This document shows positions 47,773 through 57,440 of a stretch of DNA of 64,000 nt, piece by piece. The notes below the pieces were generated by a model, which saw only the letters and a program-made list of their open reading frames with translations, was not told where the DNA came from and ran no database searches. Position 1 is the first letter of the stretch. The number at the start of each line of letters is the position of its first letter. The stretch covers positions 439,501-503,500 of the forward strand of contig JAKOGI010000329.1 of NCBI GenBank assembly GCA_029747015.1. Reading direction: 5' to 3'. A program made the position numbers and the translations under genes. Source of the stretch: Carnegiea gigantea (lineage: Eukaryota > Streptophyta > Magnoliopsida > Caryophyllales > Cactaceae).

Positions 47773-48925
47773 AGGTAGAGATGAAGCCTCTACCTCCTCA
47801 TCTCAGGTATGACTCCATTCATACTCTCCCTATTACTGTTAATGCTAAACTAGATGGCCCCCAATTGGAAAGATTGTTGGATGTGCCTAGAAAGCATAGG
47901 AGTACCATAGGTTATAGTATTAATGACATTATGGGACTTAGTCATTCATTGTGCATGCATTGTATCTTTAATGATGAATGTCATTGACCTTCCTAATGAC
48001 CTCAGCACCGTTTAAATCTTAATATGCAAGAGGTTACGAGAAAGGAGGTTGCTAAACTACTTGACGTTGGGATGATCTATCCTATCTCAAATAGTGAATG
48101 CATGAGCCAAGTATAGGTAGTTCCTAAGAAGGATGGGATGACGGTCATTAAGAATAAGTGTGACAAGCTCTTCTCGATTAGGACTATGACCGAGTGGTGA
48201 ATGTGTATTGATTATCATAGATTGAATCAAGCCACCTAAAAAGATTATTTCCCCCTCCCCTTCATTTGATCAGATGTTGGAAAGGCTAGCAATGCATTCC
48301 TTCTTCTGTTATTTGGATGGATATTCTCGTTCCTTTCAGATCCCTATCCATCTCGATGGCCAGGAGAACACAAACTTCACATGCCCCTATAGTACCTTCG
48401 CTTATCGAAGGATGCCTGTCAGGTTATGCAGTACTCCTGCCAGTTTTTAGTAGTGTGTGACTGCTATATTCTCTTATCTCATTGAGAACATCATGGAGCT
48501 ATTCATGAATGACTTCTCTATTCGCGGAGGCACCTTTAACTTGTGTTTAGAAAATCTAAGCAAGGTACTATGTAGATGCAAAAAAGTAAATCTTATGCTT
48601 AATTGGGAAAAATGCCACTTCATGGTACAAGAAGGCGTGGTACTGGGTCATGTTATCTCTGATAGGGACATCAAGGTAGACAAGGCTAAGGTTGAGGTTA
48701 TTAAGTGGTTGTCCCCTCCTACATCTATGAAAGAGGTGCGGAGTTTCCTTAGTCATATGGGATTCTATCGCCGCTTCATCAAGGATTTCTCTAAGGTCGC
48801 TAAACCTTCGACTCAGCTATTGGCCAATGATGCCCCGTTTATTTTTGCTAATGAGTGTCATGAAGCTTCTTACAGGATCAAACAGGTACTTATTTCGGCT
48901 CCCATTATACAACCACTAGACTAGG
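47773..48925 (+). pseudogene. Athila reverse transcriptase remnant
   Basis: RT starts near MKPLPPHLRYDSIHTLPITV (47781) with GYSINDIMGLSHSLCMH, then KLLDVGMIYPISNSE and VVPKKDGMTVIKN at about 48055-48150. Stops and a frameshift occur between 48110 and 48450. From 48457 the frame is open to 48924: IENIMELFMNDFSIRGG holds the catalytic box, where the usual F-M-D-D reads F-M-N-D (codon AAT at 48508-48510). The thumb region LNWEKCHFMVQEGVVLGH and RSFLSHMGFYRRFIKDFSKV is well kept. The Asp-to-Asn change alone should kill the enzyme. Confidence 0.88.
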
Positions 48926-49440
48926 ATCTCCCCTTTGAGAACATGTAGTGATGTGAGCAATCATGCATTTGGGGAAGTTTTGGGGCAACATAGGGCTAAG
49001 AAACCTGTCGTGATTCACTGTGCCAGTAGAACACTAGATGAGACTCAGCAGAATTATACTACTACAGAAAAGGACTTGCTTGCAGTGGTGTATGCAATGG
49101 AGATGTTTTTATCTTATCTCTCACGCTCCAAGGTCATTGTGCACACTGACAATTCAGCTCTCAAGCACCTTCTTAGGAAGAAGGACATGAAGCCTCACCT
49201 CGTCGGGTGGATATTACTCCTTTAGTAATTTGATCTAGAGATCAACGATAAGGTGGGGGTAGAGAACGTCATTACTGATCATCTCTCCAGGGTTATTGTT
49301 GAGAGCCACGATGCTGGCCTCGATGATGCATTTTCTAATGAGCATCTCATGGCCATCCCCACGGGACAAGCTCCATGGTTTGTCCACTTCGTGAACTATT
49401 TAACCTTAAGGATTCTTCCCCATGATCTCTCCTCTCATTG
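48926..49440 (+). pseudogene. Athila RNase H remnant and link to integrase
   Basis: The frame at 48935-49225 reads RTCSDVSNHAFGEVLGQ, PVVIHCASRTLDETQQNYTT, EKDLLAVVYAMEMFLSYL and VHTDNSALKHLL, in RNase H order, with the first acidic residue of CDAS-type motif kept as CSDVS. After a stop at 49225 the text continues as GVENVITDHLSRVIVESHDA, the well-conserved bridge to integrase in Athila elements, open to 49440. Confidence 0.8.
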
Positions 49441-50640
49441 AAAAAAGAAGTTCTTCCACGATATTAGGATGTACTTTTGGGAGGAGCCATTTCTGTATAA
49501 CCTATACGCGGATGGCATCTATTGGTGTTTTCCACTCGAGGAAGAGATTCAGAGCATGATCTCTCACTACCATGACTCTTCATATGGAGGGCATGCTAGT
49601 GCCTCCAAGACTGTTGCCAAGGTGGTCTAGGTGGGTCTCTTTTGGCCCTCCCCCTTCAAGGATGTCCACACCTACGTCCGTTATGTGATCGCTGCCAACA
49701 GATGGGCAACTTATCCTGGAGGATTGAAATGCCTCTCAACTTCATCCTTGAAGTTGAGGTATTCGATGTTTGGGGCGTTGACTTCATGCGACCCTTCTGA
49801 TCATCGATAGGCAACAAATATATCTTAGTTGTTATAGCCTATGTCTCCAAGTGGGTGGAGGCTGTGGCTAGCCCTATTAATGACTCCAGAGTAGTGGTTA
49901 AGTTATTCAAGAGGATAATTTTTCCTCATTTTGGGGTCCCGAGGGTGCTCATCAATGAAAATGGGATGCATTCCATAGAAGCGAAACTGGAAGCTCTATT
50001 GAAGAAATATGGAGTGCATCACAAATATGGCTTAGGCCACCACCTTCAGACAAGTGGCCAAGTCGAGATCTCTAACCGGGAAATTAAGTTGATTTTGGAA
50101 AAGACGGCTGTGAGATCCTGGAAGGATTGGGCGAACAAACTTGATGATGCCCTTTGGGCTCACTGAACAGTCTTTAAGACTCCAATCAGGACCACTCCAT
50201 TCTGATTAGTCTATGGTAAGCCATACCACCTCCCGGTTGAATTACAGCACAAGGCCTACTTGGCTATCAAAGACCATAACTTTGATTTGAAATTCGTAAG
50301 AAAAAAACGGTTGCTGTAGTTGAATGAACTTAAGGAAATTTATTTTGATGACTATGAAAGTTCTAAAATCTACAAGGAGAGAACGAAGTAGTGGCAGGAC
50401 AAGTTCATTAACCGTCGTAAGTTTCGGGAAGGTGAATCAGTCCTCTTATTTAACTCCTATTTGAAGCTTTTCCTTGGCAAGCTTCGTTCTACATGGTTAG
50501 GCCCTTTTAAGGTGTTAAAAATTTATCCATACGAAGCCATTAAGATCGGCACCGGGGCCATTAGCTCCTTTAAGGTGAATGGGTCTCGATTGAAGCATTA
50601 CATAGCCAGTGAATCACTTGAGGGGATAGTCACTTGTGCC
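49441..50640 (+). pseudogene. Athila integrase remnant
   Basis: The zinc region reads HYHDSSYGGHASASKTVAKV with the two His present, but the two Cys expected near 49690 are lost. The core starts VFDVWGVDFMRPF (first Asp), then stops, then IGNKYILVVIAYVSKWVEAV. The second acid block reads VLINENGMHS in place of a LISDGGSHF-type motif. The third block QTSGQVEISNREIKLILEKT keeps its Glu. The C-terminal KLFLGKLRSTWLGPFKVLKI and FKVNGSRLKHY mark the end of pol at about 50600. There are several stops. Confidence 0.8.
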
Positions 50641-51410
50641 CTCCCTGATGTCCTTTCTTTTTGGAGGCCCTTCACAGTCAAGCTCGGGACCCTAAACATG
50701 CGCTTCTCAGGAGGTAACCTAAGCTTTACTGCTTTTCCAAAAAAAAAAAATGAAAAAAAAAGGAAAAGAGAAAAGAAGAACAAAAAGAGAAAAAGAATGA
50801 AAAGAAATGAAAAAACAACGAGAAGAAGGAAGCACAGCAGCCAAGGGCTGAGCATAAGAGGCAGTAGCTTGCCATGGGCACCCTATGCCTAATAGCATGC
50901 CCATGCCATCCCCAAATTTCAGAAAGGGAAAATGAGAAGCAAAGAGGTTATTATGCATCAACTTGGCACGGTGCCACCATGCCACATTACAGCATACCGG
51001 CAAAGACACAATGAGTTGGCATGGTGCCCCCTTGTAGCATGGCATAACTGTGCCAACTTAAATTTCGAGCAAAAGGCTCGACTCCTGCTTTATTGTGAAG
51101 CCATTCTTCGTCACCATTTTCTCTCTATAGACTGCAGTACCCCTCTCTTTCTCTTACCCCACTCTCCACTCAAATCTCACCCCAGATTTCTAATTTTTCT
51201 TCCAAATCCTCAAGTTTCACTCACAATCCCTCACTTCCCTCTCAAGTTTATCTCTTTTTCACCAAATTTCACCCCCACACTACCCACTTTCTCTCTCTAA
51301 AACCCTAACCTCCATTGTTGAGGTTGAAGGTTGTAGAGATAGAAAGCTTACCTTCCCTTACCATTTTCATCTCCTTTAACAACCCCAAAGATCATATCTA
51401 CTCCCCAATG
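50641..51410 (+). other. Spacer between Athila pol and ORF-1
   Basis: No gene. A purine tract (A/G only for most of 50741-50830) is followed by GGCACGGTGCC and GGCATGGTGCC self-complementary words at 50960-51060, similar to a block in the 5' LTR. A CT-rich leader at 51120-51300 precedes the ORF-1 remnant. Confidence 0.6.
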
Positions 51411-52183
51411 CTCATCGTGGGTAAGAAATGAGTTGGAGAAGGTTCTAAGGCTCCCTCACTGCCTAAGAAGGCTTCAAGGGCTCCCTCATCCTCTGTTGCA
51501 TCCTCCACTGATAAAGGTACTAAAGATACTTATCCACTAATTCTTCCTACTAGTACTAGGTGTTCGCATTTTGCTAGTGATAACCAAAAGGCTCGGTATG
51601 AGAATTTGACCACTAGGAAGACTAGTGAACAAGAATTCTTTCTTGTGGACTCATTTAGGACTTTGGGGTTGCTTGATGATATGCTGTGTCTAATTTGTAA
51701 ATTGGGACAGATGGAGTATATTGGGATGTAATGCACCTCTTATGACTGCCTCATGTTAGAATTTTTAGGCTCTCCAAACGTTAATTGGAGTGGCACCTAT
51801 AGGGGTCAAGAGATCGACATTGCATTTCACATGTTTAACATTGACCACCGGATAAGCCTACGGGTGTTCAATATGTTATTGAAACTTTCCAGTGGTTGAG
51901 GGGGGATATAGGGATGTTCCCCCCTTGTAGAGACCGGACCCCATTTGGGTGAACATCACTTGCTCTAAATGGAAGACCTATATGGATAGATTTTCCGACC
52001 AAAGGCCTTCAACCCTCGACAAGCCAAAGCCACTGACATTTGCAATGTTAATATCCACTATTTATGATGTTTGAGTGTGAATGTCATTTTCGATCGTAAC
52101 GACAACTAGAATGGGTGTAGGAAAGGGGAGTTGTTCATTATTTTGTGCGCACTGTCCGGCACTCCGATGGACATAAGAGCCTT
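51411..52183 (+). pseudogene. Athila ORF-1 (PF03078-type) remnant, 3' truncated
   Basis: This is the extra gene that Athila elements carry after pol, once called env-like; its biochemical role is not known. After a Ser/Lys-rich start (about 51420-51520) the text reads CSHFASDNQKARYENLTTRK, FFLVDSFRTLGLLDDML and LICKLGQMEYIG, then a stop, then CLMLEFLGSPNVNWSGTYRG and IDIAFHMFNIDHRISLRVFN. These follow the ATHILA ORF-1 order (LEFLSS-type motif then L-F-x-I-D-E-L type helix). It has several stops and is cut at 52183 by the old Sirevirus LTR. Confidence 0.7.
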
Positions 52184-53201
52184 TGTTGATTTAGAGAGTA
52201 CATAACCACAAGAGTGGGGGTGAATTATGGTGTCCGATTTTCGTAAGTTGCTGGCAAACAGTCTGAGACCCTGTTCGCACAGGTTGTTCCTGAGATAAGC
52301 AGAAGTGAAAATCCAGCAAAATTGAATACGGAAATAATGGACACAGGATTTTTACGTGGAAAACACCTCTAGCCCAACTGAGGTTAAAAACCACGACCTA
52401 CCTCCTGTAGGATTTAAACACTTCACTAAACGGGCTAATCACGTTACAATAGTAACACACCTTGTTACAAATTGCAACCCACGTAACCGTCTTCCCTAAG
52501 ACAGGTTACCCCACGTCCAAAATCCCCTTGATTTGGACACACACTCAACTCACTTTTGTGAAAGAAGAGTATAAAGAAAAACACCCTATTACAATGCTTC
52601 TCAACTAAGCTAATATAGGGTACAATGAAATCCTAGTATGCCAACTTTGAAAGCTCAAATAACTCACTCACTAGACATGGTTTTCTTTTCAAACTTTTAA
52701 GCTCATGAACACTGAATTTTTCTTTTTGAAAACCGATGCTTCTAACGTTCTAAGAAGCGACTTTATATAGTGCTTGGAAAAAAAAATTCCTCAAATTTTT
52801 GGAAACTAAAATCCCTAAATAATGTAGAATTCTTTAGCCACAAGGGATGAGGAAACATAAGCTGGAACCACTTCCTAAACCGTGTGCATAAGGCGGTGAT
52901 TCTCAGCAACTAGCCCATGTTTTTCTCAACAACCTTATCCACTTGCCAAAGATTGGATATTCTTTTTATTCAAAAATATTTTGCAAATCCCCTTAGATTT
53001 TAATAATCGTTTTTAGGATAAGGGGTAAAATACTCCATAAAAAATCTTTCTTGCAAATCTTTGAAGAAGCTGCTCAAAATCCAAAAGATAAAAATCGTGC
53101 AAAACAGTTTTTCGCAGCTTATTATGGAAACACCCTGATCACCCTGTTTCCAGGATTGTTCTGAAGGGTGATCCGAAATATTTACCAAAAGAAAACAAAA
53201 C
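52184..53201 (-). repeat. Old Sirevirus LTR, left part (host of the younger insertion)
   Basis: It starts TGTTGATTTAGAGAGTACAT and aligns over its whole length to the young LTR that starts at 53202. Shared blocks include ACAAGAG-GGGGTGAATT, GGAAAACACCTCTAGCCCAA, CACGACCTACCTCCTGTAGG and AACACACCTTGTTACAA. Many substitutions and gaps separate it from the young LTRs. It is interrupted at 53201, and the rest continues at 63869. Confidence 0.9.
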
Positions 53202-54889
53202 TGTTGAATTTAGGAGTACTTACCCACAAGAGGGGGTGAATTGTGGTGTTCGATTTTCGCGTACTTACTGACAAACACCCTCCTGATTGCAGAGGTTCTT
53301 GAATTACAAACAACCTTCTGACTTATTTGCACCAGATGTTTTCAATTTGCTCAAAGGCGAAAATCAACAAGATAAATGCGGAAATAAAGCACACACAATT
53401 TTTCCGTGGAAAACACCTCTAGCCCAACTGAGGTGTGAAAAACCACGACCTACCTCGTGTAGGATTTAACCACTTTCACTAACGGGCTTCACACGTTACA
53501 AATGTAACACACCTTGTTACAACTTGCAACCACGTAACCTTCTTTTCTAAGAAAGGTTACACCACGTCCAAATCTCACCAGATTGGACACGTCCAAAGTC
53601 CACACGACTGAGGACCACTCACTCACTTTTCTGATCCAAGATCAGGGTTACAAAACACCTTACAGGGGTGCTTCTGATTTAAGCAGATGTAAGGTACAAT
53701 GAGGTCCTAGTATGCCAATATCTTGAAGGCTCAGCTTAAACACAACTTGTCTCGGTTTTTCTTTTCTCAAGAGTAGCTCGAAAAATTCTTCTCACTAGAA
53801 AAACCACTTTTGCACTTCTCCCTTTTTGCGTATGTTGTGTATGTTTCTCGTTTTTTCTTATCTCATGAATGGGAGTGAAATGTTGAGTTTTTAAACAAAA
53901 AATCCAACGGTCAAAAACAAGGAGAAGTGATAAAATCAGCTATGTTTAGCAAAGAGAGATTTTTGCTTAGCATAGAGAATTCCAACGGCTAAAAGATCCA
54001 ATGAGGATAGAGTTTCCCAATATTGTAGGGATTTGATTTTGGAGGATAAAAGACTATCTTTTCCCCTTAAAAATAGCCGTGAAATACCTGGAAAAGAATC
54101 TCAGCTTGAATTTTGAATTAATCACTTTCCAAAGGATAAGAGAGAAATATTTTCGGTTTTGGTAAATATTTTCCAGAATCAGTTTTGCAAATCTCCTAAG
54201 TGATTTTCATATCAAAAGATTTCCTACAGCTTAAATTGCTGTCTTGGAATTTTATCAAAATATATTAGAGCTTTTGGCCAACCAAAATAAGTTTTCCAAA
54301 GTGACCGGGTTTGGCCGTTGCAGTTCAGAAACACCCTAGGTACCCTGTTTACAGGGTTGTTCGAACTTGGTGTTCTGAAGCAAATAGCGCAACCAATTCA
54401 AGAGTGGTTAGTTAGAGACTTTTCAAGATTGGCATATTCACAAGAGTCTAAAAAAATAAAACCTAAATTACCAAGACATCTTGTTGTAGATCCAATCATC
54501 TTGTTCAAGACGAATACGCTGCCCCAACCACCTAGACCAACCTGTTTGCCAGGTTGTTCTTGTATCGCTTGAGTTCAGAAAGGCCTGTTTGCTGGATTGT
54601 CCTTGAAACACCTAGCCTGTTTGCCAGGTTGTTCTTGTATTGCTTGAGTTCAGGAACTGATCTTAACACACAATCAACTCATCGAGGTGATTTTCTTGAC
54701 TTGAGCTTAAGTCATCAAGGTATGAGACCTGTTCTTAAGACTTGTTCTCAACATTCAGCAAAAAAGTTAAGACGCATATTGAAAATAACAGTGTATGCCT
54801 GTTTGGAGAACTTTGTTTGGAGCAACATTACTTAAGAGCATTTTACACTTGGGTTTGTTGTCATCAAAACTGAATATACTAATTCAACA
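53202..54889 (-). repeat. 3' LTR of the young Sirevirus
   Basis: 1688 bp, ends TGTTGAAT and ATTCAACA. It lacks a GTT found in the other LTR near 62272 and differs by scattered single bases, with a small cluster near 54665-54710. It holds three copies of CCTGTTTGC(C/T)(A/G)G followed by (A/G)TTGTTC-type text (54541, 54584, 54616) and a fourth, CCTGTTTACAGGGTTGTTC, at 54344. Confidence 0.97.
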
Positions 54890-54906
54890 ATTTCCCCCTT
54901 TTTGAT
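54890..54906 (-). other. Polypurine tract of the young Sirevirus
   Basis: On the minus strand ATCAAAAAGGGGGAAAT stands immediately before the 3' LTR. It is the standard Sirevirus type of PPT. Confidence 0.9.
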
Positions 54907-55210
54907 GATGACAAACCAATGTGTCCATATTAAAAAAATTGAATGCTGATAGGGATCCACGTAGGTACAAGGAGTTAGAGGTCAACCCACCCTATCGAGT
55001 CAAGGTCAGGCTCATTCGTCATACTTTGTCAATAGGTTACACTATTCTTCCCCCTTTTGGCATCATTAAAAAGCAAGAACAACAGGACGGTTGCAAGAAA
55101 AGCATATAAAGCATTGCAAATAGATATTTCATTGCAAAGAAAAGTAGTACAATGCCAAAATAACAAAACTAAGAGAGGAGGAGGAGGAGACTAGAGACCA
55201 GCCTAGACAA
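54907..55210 (-). other. Untranslated stretch between extra ORF and PPT
   Basis: About 300 bases without a gene. TGCCAAAAGGGGGAAGAA on the minus strand at about 55045-55063 is a second purine-rich, PPT-like stretch, a feature reported for Sireviruses in front of the 3' LTR. Confidence 0.6.
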
Positions 55211-55417
55211 TCAGGGAGCAAGGGGTGGTTTCATTTGCAGAGGAGGAATGCTGGGGGCAAGGGTGGAGAGAAGGGCAAGCAAATCTTCATGGCGTTTGGC
55301 GGAGAGGGCTTGTTCCTCAGCAAGAGCAGCCTTCACGGCAGAGAGCTCATCCTTGAGGCGAGCATTGTCCTCAAGAACAGCCTCAACCTTGATGGAAGGT
55401 TGCCCAGAAACAGGTGG
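55211..55417 (-). pseudogene. C-terminal 68 codons of the extra ORF beyond a nonsense codon
   Basis: This is in the same frame as the ORF ending at 55418. Without the TGA at 55418-55420 the frame would continue for 68 codons to a TGA at 55211-55213. The text VEAVLEDNARLKDELSAVKA followed by ALAEEQALSAKRHEDLLALL looks like a coiled coil, so it is probably a real protein tail and not chance. Confidence 0.8.
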
Positions 55418-57088
55418 TCAAGGTGGTCGACGACCCTGTTTGGAGACTGACCCTTCGCCAACCTCATAGCCACACCTTAGCAGGGTGTCAATCCCAATCT
55501 CATCAATGATTTGGGCCGCCACTCTCCGTGTGAGCGCTATCCCAAAGTGCTCAAACACCCTTGTCAGCAGAAACCCATAGCCAAGATCATGGGCTCGGGT
55601 GGTGTTCGCAATTCGCCCTATGTGGCGAATCATGATTGCAGGGAGGTTTATTGGTTCCTCCCGATCCAGTAGGTCCACCAGACATTGATCGAGGGCATCT
55701 GCTGAGTTTCGCCCTTGACCTCGCGGAATTATGTTCTTGATGGTGAACATAAACAGTAGTTGGTGCAGGGAGGTCATTTCACCCTTCTTAACCGAGAGGG
55801 GTGTTCTCAGGCCCTGTTTCTGACTGAGGCGTTGGGATACCTCTAGGAGCCTGGCTGTTGCCAGGGCAGTCTTGTCTTCCCTCACATACACAGCAAAGCC
55901 TTGTGAGGGCACCCCCAATATTTTCCCAAGTGTGGGCGCATCAACCTTAATGCCTTGCCCATTCACAAAACTTGTCACCACCCCTTTGGTGACACTGCAG
56001 TTGGCGTAAAACTCAGCCAACTCAGGCACAGAACACCCCAACTGGGTGTTTGCAAACAAGTCGAGCCAGCCTTGGACTCGCAACTTGTTCAGGAACACCC
56101 CCAGACCCTGCTCCTCGAAAAAACGTACATTTACTACCTTTCCCCTGACGACATTGCGCTTAAGCAATTGCGCATGCTTGTCAGACATAGGAGAGGGAGT
56201 GGACTTCTTTGGGCGTTTGGGAGGAGGAATAGAGGTGGTAGCGTCTGGTAGGGGAGCTGTTCTGGGCTTTCTTTTGAGGGGTGAGTTTGCAGGAGATGGC
56301 TTCACAGCAGGTTTAGAGGTTGATTTTTGAGGGGCTTGATCTTCAGAGGACTCGGAGAACACCGGTGTCCCCTGTTTGAAAGAGGTGTTCTCAGAGTCAG
56401 AACTCGAGAACCCCTCGGTAGAAGAAGAGAAAATCTCCTCGATGATTGGAGCAGAGGGTTTGGAGATACAGGGGGCGGATTGAAAAGCTATTCTTGCAGA
56501 TTTGCGAGAAGGCTTGGAGGATTTTGGAGAAGAGGGAGTTTGAGGGGGCTGAGACCTTGGTTGTGGCCTTGTTCTTGGCGTTCTGCTGCGCCTGGCCACT
56601 ATTTTCACCCTTTTTCTTTTCTCTCCGGTTTGAGCAACCGGAGTAGTGAGTTCAGCCTCAGGGAGAGAATCCTTCTCCTGACTCTCCTCTGATGTTTCAT
56701 TCGGATTCCCTCGGAAATCGACATTCAGATCCTCCACACACACAGCGTCAAAAGAGCCTTTCCCTATTTCTGGCACTGTTTCAGGAAACAGCCCAAAAGA
56801 ACAGGGTTCGAAATTATCACTAAACCCTTCAGGGGTTTCCAAGATTTTGTCTTGAGGCCCCGATGGTGCACCCTCCGACTCTACTTTAGTGGGACATGCA
56901 ACTGACCCCACAAGAAACACCAATTTCCTTCCACAATTGAAGGGAATATCGTCCATCCCTATCCCGACTGACTTTAGGAACAAGCTTTTCAGAAATCTGA
57001 AAGGCTTGTACAGGATTGGGCGAGGGGGAGCAGGGATTGAGGACGCAAGAACCAGGGCTTTTGAGTGAGAGGTGTTGTTGGAAGCCAT
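55418..57088 (-). CDS. Extra post-pol ORF, Transposase_32-like nuclear-type protein
   Basis: 556 residues from ATG at 57088. Residues 1-130 have no clear fold. Residues 150-310 are Ser/Pro/Lys-rich and likely disordered, with two basic clusters that could be nuclear signals (EKRKRVKIVARRSRT at about 156-170, PPPKRPKKS at about 288-296). From about 310 to 500 runs a globular domain with FFEEQGLGVFLNKLRVQGWL, ELAEFYANCSVTKGVV, VDAPTLGKILGVPS and LLFMFTIKNIIPRG, which resembles the 'putative plant transposon protein' family (PF20167). There is no signal peptide or membrane helix, so it is unlike a viral envelope protein. It sits where Sireviruses carry their so-called env-like ORF. A TGA cuts off an in-frame coiled-coil tail. 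The function is unknown. Confidence 0.8.
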   Translation of the reverse strand: MASNNTSHSKALVLASSIPAPPRPILYKPFRFLKSLFLKSVGIGMDDIPFNCGRKLVFLVGSVACPTKVESEGAPSGPQDKILETPEGFSDNFEPCSFGLFPETVPEIGKGSFDAVCVEDLNVDFRGNPNETSEESQEKDSLPEAELTTPVAQTGEKRKRVKIVARRSRTPRTRPQPRSQPPQTPSSPKSSKPSRKSARIAFQSAPCISKPSAPIIEEIFSSSTEGFSSSDSENTSFKQGTPVFSESSEDQAPQKSTSKPAVKPSPANSPLKRKPRTAPLPDATTSIPPPKRPKKSTPSPMSDKHAQLLKRNVVRGKVVNVRFFEEQGLGVFLNKLRVQGWLDLFANTQLGCSVPELAEFYANCSVTKGVVTSFVNGQGIKVDAPTLGKILGVPSQGFAVYVREDKTALATARLLEVSQRLSQKQGLRTPLSVKKGEMTSLHQLLFMFTIKNIIPRGQGRNSADALDQCLVDLLDREEPINLPAIMIRHIGRIANTTRAHDLGYGFLLTRVFEHFGIALTRRVAAQIIDEIGIDTLLRCGYEVGEGSVSKQGRRPP

Positions 57089-57440
57089 TGTTGCTAGAGG
57101 AGAGAGATTAGGGTTTAAGGCTGTTTGCAGGGTTTGCTTTTGAGCGAGATGAAGTCAGGTGAAAAGAAGAACTGAGAACAGGGCATTTAAAGAGAGAGAG
57201 AGCACCCAAAATCTTTTAAAGATCTCTAGGTTTGCAACGGGTGAGAACATTAAAGGCGTGTGCCTTGGTAAGGAGGGAGGTTTAAAGAAAACACATTCCC
57301 ATATGCATCGAACAACCAAGGGACGTACCTGTTCTTTCCGTTCGATCAAGATACCTGCCTGTTCTTCGCCGTTTGATCTTGATTTGACTCATTGGTACTA
57401 GGGGTGGCAGAGCTGCTCCAGTGATCCTTAGTACATCCCC
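57089..57440 (-). other. Junction between truncated pol and the extra ORF
   Basis: No coding. On the plus strand two similar pieces, ACGTACCTGTTCTTTCCGTT (57325-57344) and ATACCTGCCTGTTCTTCGCC (57351-57370), each followed by (C/T)GAT-TT-type text (CGATCAAG, GTTTGATCTT), form an imperfect tandem pair close to where RNase H is lost. Confidence 0.6.

Larger units (their letters stand above)
43952..52183 (+). mobile_element. Athila-like Ty3/gypsy element, 3' end cut by a Sirevirus
   Basis: A 5' LTR, PBS, gag, protease, RT, RNase H, integrase and then an Athila ORF-1-type gene follow in the standard Athila order. All reading frames have stops and frameshifts, and both the RT and protease active sites are changed. 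The element stops abruptly at 52183, where TGTTGATTTAG starts an old Sirevirus LTR, so its 3' part and 3' LTR are outside the window, if they exist. Confidence 0.88.

Noticed and set aside
55235..57088. Several plus-strand open frames opposite the extra ORF
   Set aside because: They are open only because the long minus-strand gene is GC-richer and low in stops on both strands; no motifs.
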